NCBI GenBank assembly: GCA_005883655.1
Contig: VBDA01000064.1
Location: 1-5,435 of the forward strand
Reading direction: 5' to 3'
Source: Betaproteobacteria bacterium
GTDB taxonomy: Bacteria; Pseudomonadota; Gammaproteobacteria; Burkholderiales; Casimicrobiaceae
DNA: 5,435 nucleotides
Made by a program: the position numbers and the translations under genes. The notes under the pieces were generated by a model. It saw only the letters and a program-made list of their open reading frames with translations, made no database searches and was not told the origin of the DNA. This document shows, piece after piece, positions 1 through 5,435 of this stretch. Within the stretch, counting starts at the first letter, position 1. Each line of letters begins with the position of its first letter.

Positions 1-30
1 TTACATGTGATTGGTTCGCTAAGTGCCTAT

Positions 31-59
31 TTCACATACGAATTGGTAGCGGATACAAC
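31..59 (+). promoter_or_regulatory. Weak candidate upstream promoter in the mra leader
   Basis: A TTCACA hexamer (31-36) and a TACAAC hexamer (54-59) are separated by exactly 17 bases, giving five of six and four of six matches to the sigma70 consensus. It lies about 65 bp upstream of the stronger promoter and could provide a second, longer transcript. In an AT-richer stretch such a match can occur by chance, so it is only a candidate. Otherwise bases 1-96 show no gene, repeat or terminator that can be supported. Confidence 0.25.
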
Positions 60-96
60 ACGCAAGCTAAGTCTTTGTAAGCAAAACAAAAGTGTG

Positions 97-125
97 TTGA
101 CGCCCGAGCCCCGAATCCTTATAGT
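97..125 (+). promoter_or_regulatory. Probable sigma70 promoter of the mraZ-led dcw operon (Pmra)
   Basis: TTGACG at 97-102 and TATAGT at 120-125 match the sigma70 -35 and -10 hexamers at five of six positions each, with an ideal 17-base spacer. Transcription would start near 131-133, giving a 5' leader of about 62-64 nt before the mraZ GTG. The -10 overlaps the first element of the MraZ repeat ladder, so bound MraZ would be expected to block RNA polymerase. This is the only strong promoter seen in the window and probably drives all six genes. The start site itself is inferred. Confidence 0.8.
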
Positions 126-162
126 GATGAACAGTGGTAAAAAGTGGGTCAAAGTGGGCGCT
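123..162 (+). promoter_or_regulatory. MraZ operator: direct repeats with 10-bp period
   Basis: AGTG recurs at 123, 133, 143 and 153, exactly one helical turn apart. The last two units share a perfect AAAGTGGG (141-148 and 151-158); the second is AGTGGTAAAA and the first, AGTGATGAAC, is degenerate and overlaps the -10 hexamer. MraZ is known to bind TGGGN repeats separated by 5 bp in E. coli and AAAGTG-type repeats in mycoplasmas, and to repress its own operon. Position and pattern here fit that model closely. The conserved core is therefore two perfect units, one near-perfect unit and one weak unit. Binding is inferred, not shown. Confidence 0.85.
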
Positions 163-194
163 TACCAAACGGGAAACGCCCGGAGGAGAGGGCG
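156..194 (+). other. Competing stem-loops around the mraZ ribosome binding site
   Basis: CGCCC at 177-181 can pair with GGGCG at 190-194, placing GGAGGAGA (182-189), which contains the ribosome binding site, in an 8-nt loop immediately before the GTG start. The same CGCCC can alternatively pair with GGGCG at 156-160 across a 16-nt loop, leaving the ribosome binding site and start single-stranded. The two stems exclude each other. Each is only 5 bp, all G-C, and could be chance in GC-rich DNA. A regulatory role is speculation. Confidence 0.3.
182..186 (+). promoter_or_regulatory. Ribosome binding site of mraZ (decides the start)
   Basis: GGAGG at 182-186 is the strongest Shine-Dalgarno match seen at any gene start in this window. 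It lies 8 bases before the GTG at 195. This supports initiation at 195 rather than at the in-frame GTG at 144, which sits inside the operator repeats. Confidence 0.85.
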
Positions 195-640
195 GTGTTT
201 CGAGGCGTCACCCATCTAGCGCTCGACAACAAGGGGCGCCTGGCCGTTCCTGCCAAACATCGCGAAGCCCTGTTGGCGCGCGCCGATGGGCACATGGTAT
301 TGACCGCGGATCCGAGCCGTTGCTTGCTGCTCTATCCGTCTCCCGAGTGGGAGCCGATTCAGAAGCGCTTGATGGCGCTGTCCAGCTTCAACGACAAGAT
401 TCGCGGTTTGCAACGCCTCCTCGTCGGTCATGCCGACGACGTGGAGCTCGACGGCGCCGGCCGCATTCTGGTTCCACCCGCGCTGCGCCAATTTGCGGCG
501 CTCGACAAGCGCGTGGTGCTGGTCGGACAAGGCAACAAGTTCGAGCTTTGGGATGAGGAGCAGTGGCAGGGCCGAACCGCGCAGGCGGTCGCATTTCCGG
601 CCGGCGGCCTGCCACCCGAGCTCGACGGCTTTTCGCTCTG

Positions 641-641
<1 letters not shown>
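195..641 (+). CDS. mraZ: Transcriptional regulator MraZ
   Basis: This 148-residue protein is the DNA-binding autorepressor that heads the dcw cluster. It forms a ring-shaped oligomer of SpoVT/AbrB-like (swapped-hairpin) folds and binds direct repeats upstream of its own gene. Two tandem AbrB-like halves are visible, each with the family DxxxR signature: D11-N-K-G-R15 in 'LDNKGRLAVPAKHR' and D86-G-A-G-R90 in 'ELDGAGRILVPPALR'. Other family blocks are 'CLLLYPSPEWE' (43-53), 'RLLVGHA' (74-80) and 'LVGQGNKFELWDE' (109-121). The length is close to the roughly 150 residues of the E. coli protein. The GTG start at 195 is chosen because it gives the universal MraZ N terminus 'MFRG' and has GGAGG 8 bases upstream. 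The in-frame GTG at 144 would add 17 residues unlike the family. Its predicted operator lies 33-72 bp upstream. The stop overlaps the rsmH start by one base. Confidence 0.96.
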
Positions 642-1587
<946 letters not shown>

Positions 1588-1591
<4 letters not shown>

Positions 1592-1860
1592 TCACGCGCA
1601 TCAACCTTCTCCTGCTGGCGGCGCTGGTGGTCTGCGCCTTGTCGCTGGTCACGTCCAGGCATCAGGCGCGCAAATCGTTTGTCGATCTCGAGCGCGAGCA
1701 AACACTGAGCCGGGCCTATGAAGTCGAATTCGGTCAGCTTCAGATCGAGCAGTCGACTTGGGCGATGCCGGCGCGAATGGAGAAGATCGCCCGCGAGCAG
1801 TTGCATATGCAGCTTCCGGGAACCGGGCGGATTCAGGTCCTGGATCGGGACCGCCGATGA
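1588..1860 (+). CDS. ftsL: Cell division protein FtsL
   Basis: FtsL is a small bitopic inner-membrane protein that joins FtsB and FtsQ through a periplasmic coiled coil and, in the divisome, helps activate FtsW-FtsI septal synthesis. The 90-residue product has a very short cytoplasmic tail, a transmembrane helix at about residues 5-22 ('INLLLLAALVVCALSLVTS'), then a hydrophilic, heptad-like helix at about 26-56. A conserved-looking block 'EQSTWAMPARMEKIAREQL' (54-72) follows, and a short tail 'GRIQVLDRDRR' ends the protein. It resembles the compact FtsL of betaproteobacteria more than the longer E. coli protein (121 residues), whose cytoplasmic tail is longer. The ATG overlaps the rsmH stop by 4 nt and lacks a well-spaced Shine-Dalgarno sequence. 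Sequence conservation is low in this family, but position, topology and motifs make the call firm. Confidence 0.93.
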
Positions 1861-3593
1861 AGTCGCCGCGCACGACGCACTCCGCCGCGAATGCGACGCC
1901 GAAGCTTCCGCGGCTTCGCGCGCCTCTGGTCTTTGGGGGCTTGCTTATCCTTCTGCTGGGATTGCTTGGCCGCTCGCTCTACTTGCAGCGCATCGACAAC
2001 GACTTTCTGCAGGAGCAGGGCAGCTCGCGCTACAGCCGCGAGATCGACGTTCCTGCGCATCGAGGCCGCATCGTCGACCGTTTCGGCGATCCGCTCGCGA
2101 TCAGCACGCCGGTGAAGGCGGTTTGGGCCTGGCCGGACCAGGTCGTGGCGACGCCCGATCAATTGCGCGCGCTCGCGGCTGCGCTGGAGATGACGCCTGC
2201 GGCGCTCAATCAGAAACTGGCTCAGGGCGGGGACTTCGTCTACGTGAAAAAACCGGTCGCACCCGAAGTTGCCGACCGAGCGGCCGCGCTCAAGATCAAG
2301 GGCGTGCATGACGAGAACGAATACTGGCGCTATTACCCTGGCGGGGAGGTGATGAGCCACGTCGTCGGTTTTACCGGTGACCATGACGTGGGCCAGGAAG
2401 GCCTGGAGCTGGCGCAGCAATCCTGGCTCGGCGGCAAGCGAGGAAGCCGGCGCGTGATCATCAACCGCCGCGGCGAGATCGTCGAGGACGTGAAGAGCAT
2501 TCGCGCACCGCAGGAAGGGCGCGATCTGGCGCTGTCGATCGACAGCCGCCTTCAGTATCTTGCGTTTCGCGAAATCAAGGCAGCGGTGGATGCCAACAAG
2601 GCACACGCCGGCGCGGTGGTCATGCTCGACGTCAAGACCGGCGAGGTTCTGGCGCTGGCCAATTGGCCGAGCTACAACCCGAACAATCGCGTTCGCGTCA
2701 CGCGCGACAAGATGCGCAATCGCGCGCTGATCGATACCTTCGAGCCGGGATCGACGCTGAAGCCGTTCACGATCGCCGCCGCGCTCGACGCCGGCAAGGT
2801 TCGTCCGGGTTCGATCATCGACACCGCGCCGGGCACCCTCACGATCGGCCGCGCCACCATCCACGATGCACACCGCGAAGGAGCGCTGACCGTCGAGCAG
2901 GTCATCCAGAAATCGTCGAACGTCGGGGCCGCGAAGATTGCGCTGTCGCTGCCGGCCGAGACGATGTGGCAGACGCTTTCCGCAACCGGCTTCGGCGCCA
3001 CGCCTATGACTGGGTTTCCGGGCGAAGTCTCGGGCCGATTGCGGCCGGCCAAAAGCTGGCGTCCGATCGAGCAGGCGACCATGGCCTTCGGACACGGCAT
3101 TTCGGTCAACCTGGTTCAGCTGGCGCGAGCGTACACGGTGTTCGCGACCGACGGTGAGCTTAAGCCCGTGTCGCTGCTCAAGGTCGATGGCGCGATCGCG
3201 GGCCGTCCGGTGATCAGCGCGGACACCGCGCGCGCGGTTCGCCGGATGCTGGAGATGGTCGTTTTGCCCGGCGGGACGGCGCCCAAAGCCCAGGTCGCTG
3301 GCTATCGCGTCGCCGGCAAGACCGGCACCGCGCACAAGCTCGAGGGGCGCGTCTACGTCGACAAATACGTCTCGTCGTTTGTCGGATTCGCCCCGGCCTC
3401 GAACCCGCGCCTGGTCATCGCGATCATGATCGACGAGCCCGCCGGCGGACAGTATTACGGCGGCACCGTCGCCGCGCCTGTCTTCAGCAGCATCATGGGC
3501 GCCGCGCTGCGACTGCTCGGCGTGCCGCCGGACGCGCCCATCGACAACGTCGTCTTGCCACCCGATGGCGCCGATGTGCGTGAAGAGACATGA
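1857..3593 (+). CDS. ftsI: Septal peptidoglycan D,D-transpeptidase FtsI (PBP3)
   Basis: FtsI is the class B penicillin-binding protein that crosslinks septal peptidoglycan together with the glycosyltransferase FtsW; it is a beta-lactam target. The 578-residue protein (E. coli: 588) has a basic cytoplasmic tail, one membrane anchor at about 23-43, a pedestal domain from about 60 with 'HRGRIVDRFGDPLA' (68-81), and a C-terminal transpeptidase domain from about 245. All three active-site motifs are present: S299-T-L-K302 (catalytic serine and general base) in 'FEPGSTLKPF', S353-S-N355, and K488-T-G490 in 'VAGKTGTAHK'. The frame is open upstream to an ATG at 1758, but the ATG at 1857 is preferred. 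It gives a proper short N tail, overlaps the ftsL stop by the 4-nt ATGA seen at neighbouring junctions, and has GGGA six bases upstream. A long antisense open frame over this gene is judged a composition artefact. Confidence 0.97.
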   Translation: MKSPRTTHSAANATPKLPRLRAPLVFGGLLILLLGLLGRSLYLQRIDNDFLQEQGSSRYSREIDVPAHRGRIVDRFGDPLAISTPVKAVWAWPDQVVATPDQLRALAAALEMTPAALNQKLAQGGDFVYVKKPVAPEVADRAAALKIKGVHDENEYWRYYPGGEVMSHVVGFTGDHDVGQEGLELAQQSWLGGKRGSRRVIINRRGEIVEDVKSIRAPQEGRDLALSIDSRLQYLAFREIKAAVDANKAHAGAVVMLDVKTGEVLALANWPSYNPNNRVRVTRDKMRNRALIDTFEPGSTLKPFTIAAALDAGKVRPGSIIDTAPGTLTIGRATIHDAHREGALTVEQVIQKSSNVGAAKIALSLPAETMWQTLSATGFGATPMTGFPGEVSGRLRPAKSWRPIEQATMAFGHGISVNLVQLARAYTVFATDGELKPVSLLKVDGAIAGRPVISADTARAVRRMLEMVVLPGGTAPKAQVAGYRVAGKTGTAHKLEGRVYVDKYVSSFVGFAPASNPRLVIAIMIDEPAGGQYYGGTVAAPVFSSIMGAALRLLGVPPDAPIDNVVLPPDGADVREET

Positions 3594-5071
3594 GCAGCGC
3601 TCTCGCAATCGATGCCGATGTTGCCGCACTGCTGGCGCGTCTTGGCACCGAGTTGCGGCGTATTACCTCGGACAGCCGTGACGTCCGCGAGGGCGACGCT
3701 TTTGCGGCGTACCCCGGGACGCGTCACGACGGTCGCGCATTCATCGCTGATGCCATCGCGCAAGGCGCCGGCGCCGTTCTCTGGGAGTCCCACAGGTTCC
3801 ATTGGAATCATGCCTGGAAGCTGCCTCACTTGCCTCTCGAGAATCTCAAGACGAAGCTTGGGACGATCGCCGATTTCGTCTACGGACATCCCTCGCGTGA
3901 ACTGTGGATGGTCGGCGTCACCGGCACCAACGGCAAGACCTCGTGCGCACATTGGATCGCTACCGGACTCGACGCCGCCGGCCGAAAAAGTGCGGTGCTG
4001 GGGACACTCGGCAACGGATTGCTTGGCTTGCTCTCGCCGGCCAGCAACACCACTCCCGACGCGGCCTTGCTGCATGAAACGCTGGCCGCCCTGAAGGCCG
4101 CCGGCGCCGAGGCGGTGGCGATGGAAGTTTCCTCGCACGGCCTCGACCAGGGGCGCGTGAACGGGGTCGCTTTCGATATCGCGCTGTTCACCAATCTTTC
4201 GCGCGATCATCTCGATTACCACGGCACGATGGGCGCCTATGGCGCCGCCAAGGCGAGGCTCCTGGCATGGCCTGGCTTACGCGTGGCGGTGATCAATGCC
4301 GACGACCCGTTCGGCCAAAGCCTGATCGAGTCCTCACGCGCCAAAGGGCGCAAGGTGCTCACGTATGGTTTTGGCGCGGCGGATATCGGCGGTGCGCGGC
4401 TCACGCTATCGTCCTCGGGACTTGCATTCCAGGTGGAGACCCCATGGGGCAAAGGCGAGGTCGAGACCGGATTGGTTGGCGCATTCAACGCTTCCAATCT
4501 GCTCGGTGTACTCGGGGTTCTGCTGGTCAGCGGCGTCGCATTCGAGCAAGCACTCGCTTTCGTTTCGCGTGTTGAGGCGCCTCCCGGACGCATGCAGCGC
4601 ATCGGCGGAGATCGGGCGCCATTGGTTGTCGTCGACTATGCCCATACACCCGATGCGTTGGAAAAGGTATTGACGGCGCTGCGTCCCGCGGTCGTCAGCG
4701 GCGGCGAGCTGGTGTGCCTTTTCGGCTGCGGTGGTGAGCGTGATCGGGGCAAGCGGCCGCAAATGGGACGCGTCGCGGGCGGGCTCGCCGATCGCGTGAT
4801 CATCACCAGCGATAACCCGCGCAGCGAGGATCCGGAGACCATCGCCAGCGAAATCGTTCACGGCATTCGCGAAACTGGAAACCGCCGGTACGGCGTACAA
4901 CTGGATCGTGCTGCCGCGATCGCCGGCGCGATCGGTCACGCCCATGTCGGCGACGTAGTGTTGCTTGCCGGTAAAGGACACGAGCCGTATCAGGAAATCG
5001 CGGGCGAGCGGGCGCCATTTCTCGACTGGGACCACGCGACGCGGGCACTCGCCGCATGGAGCGGGCGATGA
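3590..5071 (+). CDS. murE: UDP-N-acetylmuramoyl-L-alanyl-D-glutamate--2,6-diaminopimelate ligase MurE
   Basis: MurE is the cytoplasmic ATP-dependent ligase that adds meso-diaminopimelate to UDP-MurNAc-L-Ala-D-Glu. The 493-residue product (E. coli: 495) shows the three Mur domains. The N-terminal UDP-binding domain has 'TSDSRDVREGD' (26-36). The central ATPase domain has the P-loop 'TGTNGKTS' (111-118, K116), 'NTTPDA' (153-158), 'AMEVSSHGLDQGRVNGV' (177-193), 'FTNLSRDHLDYHGTM' (200-214) and K221, which aligns with the carbamylated lysine. The C-terminal domain has 'DYAHTPDALEKVL' (349-361), 'GCGGERDRGKRP' (379-390), 'DNPR' (408-411) and 'GKGHE' (461-465). DNPR marks specificity for meso-DAP rather than lysine. 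The ATG overlaps the ftsI stop by 4 nt, with a purine-rich GAAGAG just upstream. An oddity is E383 where an aspartate is usual ('GGDRD'). Confidence 0.97.
   Translation: MSSALAIDADVAALLARLGTELRRITSDSRDVREGDAFAAYPGTRHDGRAFIADAIAQGAGAVLWESHRFHWNHAWKLPHLPLENLKTKLGTIADFVYGHPSRELWMVGVTGTNGKTSCAHWIATGLDAAGRKSAVLGTLGNGLLGLLSPASNTTPDAALLHETLAALKAAGAEAVAMEVSSHGLDQGRVNGVAFDIALFTNLSRDHLDYHGTMGAYGAAKARLLAWPGLRVAVINADDPFGQSLIESSRAKGRKVLTYGFGAADIGGARLTLSSSGLAFQVETPWGKGEVETGLVGAFNASNLLGVLGVLLVSGVAFEQALAFVSRVEAPPGRMQRIGGDRAPLVVVDYAHTPDALEKVLTALRPAVVSGGELVCLFGCGGERDRGKRPQMGRVAGGLADRVIITSDNPRSEDPETIASEIVHGIRETGNRRYGVQLDRAAAIAGAIGHAHVGDVVLLAGKGHEPYQEIAGERAPFLDWDHATRALAAWSGR
5058..5061 (+). promoter_or_regulatory. 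Ribosome binding site of murF, inside the murE end
   Basis: GGAG at 5058-5061 lies six bases before the ATG at 5068 and nine before the ATG at 5071. It favours these two starts over the in-frame ATG at 5056, which has no Shine-Dalgarno sequence upstream. Confidence 0.5.
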
Positions 5072-5435
5072 TGGACGCTGCGACAGCGGCGCGGGCGATC
5101 GATGGCGCGCTGCGCGGTCCGAACGCCTGGTTCAGCGGCGTTTCGACCGACTCGCGCTCGCTCGCGCCCGGCGACTTGTTTGTCGCGATCAAAGGCGACA
5201 AGTTCGACGGTCATGACTTCGTATCGCAGGCGTTCGGCCGCGGCGCAGCCGCGGCGATTGTCGCCGCCGACCGCGCGGCGGAGCTTGGCGCCGCAATGCG
5301 CAATGCAGCAGCCGAGACCATGCTCTGTGTCGCCGATCCGATCAAGGCACTCGGCGCGCTGGCGAAGTTCTGGCGGCGCCGATTCTCGCTGCCCGTTGCG
5401 GGAATCGTCGGCAGCAATGGCAAGACCACCGTCAA
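5068..5435 (+). CDS. murF: UDP-N-acetylmuramoyl-tripeptide--D-alanyl-D-alanine ligase MurF, 5' part
   Basis: MurF adds the D-Ala-D-Ala dipeptide to UDP-MurNAc-tripeptide, completing the pentapeptide precursor in the cytoplasm. Only the first 122 codons are in the window; the frame is open at the edge, so the gene continues beyond it (family length is about 450 residues). The visible part is the N-terminal UDP-precursor binding domain, with 'GVSTDSRSLAPGDLFVAIKG' (24-43) and 'FDGHDFV' (46-52), followed by the start of the ATPase domain with the P-loop 'GSNGKTTV' (115-122). The start at 5068 repeats the 4-nt ATGA overlap with the preceding stop; 5071 (a second ATG directly after) and 5056 are alternatives in the same frame. 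Position directly after murE is the standard dcw order. The residue before the P-loop glycine is V114, where threonine is usual. Confidence 0.95.
   Translation, partial: MMDAATAARAIDGALRGPNAWFSGVSTDSRSLAPGDLFVAIKGDKFDGHDFVSQAFGRGAAAAIVAADRAAELGAAMRNAAAETMLCVADPIKALGALAKFWRRRFSLPVAGIVGSNGKTTV

Noticed and set aside
144..194. 17-codon N-terminal extension of MraZ from an in-frame GTG at 144
   Set aside because: The extension lies inside the operator repeats, has no ribosome binding site and does not resemble MraZ. The start at 195 gives the family N terminus and has GGAGG at ideal spacing.
7..219. Small + strand open frame of 70 codons in the leader
   Set aside because: It runs across the promoter, the operator repeats and the mraZ start in another frame. 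It has no recognisable motif and no convincing ribosome binding site.
563..640. 26-codon upstream extension of rsmH
   Set aside because: The extension is the mraZ 3' end read in another frame. The family N terminus begins at the ATG at 641.
1758..1856. 33-codon upstream extension of ftsI
   Set aside because: It is ftsL coding sequence in another frame and lacks any FtsI similarity. The ATG at 1857 gives the normal short cytoplasmic tail and a 4-nt overlap like the neighbouring junctions.
1833..3629. Long open frame (598 codons) on the - strand spanning all of ftsI
   Set aside because: It mirrors the real ftsI gene. Its translation is arginine-rich, low in recognisable motifs and typical of the antisense frame in GC-rich coding DNA. 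No ribosome binding site or promoter was evident, and the + strand gene is unambiguous.
3455..4222. 255-codon - strand open frame across ftsI and murE
   Set aside because: It is antisense to two clear genes, has no recognisable motif, and is a third-position GC artefact.

Overview
This window is the 5' part of a division and cell wall (dcw) cluster from a GC-rich Gram-negative bacterium. It holds, all on the + strand, mraZ - rsmH (mraW) - ftsL - ftsI (pbpB) - murE - murF, the last cut by the window end. The gene order and the wording of the proteins (for example FtsL with 'HQARKSFVDLEREQ' and 'EQSTWAMPARMEKIAREQL', and MurE with 'GTLGNGLLG' and 'ALFTNLSRDHLDYHGTM') look betaproteobacterial. 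This is judged from memory of family sequences, not from a search. The MurE DNPR motif predicts meso-diaminopimelate peptidoglycan, as expected for a Gram-negative.

Layout. Bases 1-194 are a more AT-rich leader with no convincing gene. It contains a strong sigma70-type promoter (TTGACG - 17 bp - TATAGT, 97-125). Immediately downstream, and partly overlapping the -10, is a ladder of direct repeats with a 10-bp period (AGTG at 123, 133, 143 and 153). This matches the known MraZ operator architecture. A GGAGG ribosome binding site precedes a GTG start for mraZ at 195. From there to the window end the DNA is coding without a gap: every gene junction is a stop/start overlap (1 nt for mraZ/rsmH; 4-nt ATGA for rsmH/ftsL, ftsL/ftsI, ftsI/murE and murE/murF). 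No internal terminator is apparent.

How the genes work together. MraZ is the DNA-binding autorepressor of the cluster. RsmH methylates 16S rRNA (m4C1402). FtsL is a bitopic divisome protein of the FtsQLB complex, which activates septal synthesis. FtsI is the septal class B transpeptidase (PBP3) that crosslinks peptidoglycan. MurE and MurF are the cytoplasmic ligases that add meso-DAP and then D-Ala-D-Ala to the UDP-MurNAc peptide, supplying the precursor FtsI finally crosslinks. Expression of all six probably depends on the mra promoter plus translational coupling.

No previously undescribed system is visible; this is a conserved core region. The points worth a second look are in the leader: the repeat ladder abutting the -10, two mutually exclusive short stems around the mraZ ribosome binding site, and a weaker second promoter candidate. 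Small substitutions in conserved motifs of MurE, MurF and RsmH are also noted.
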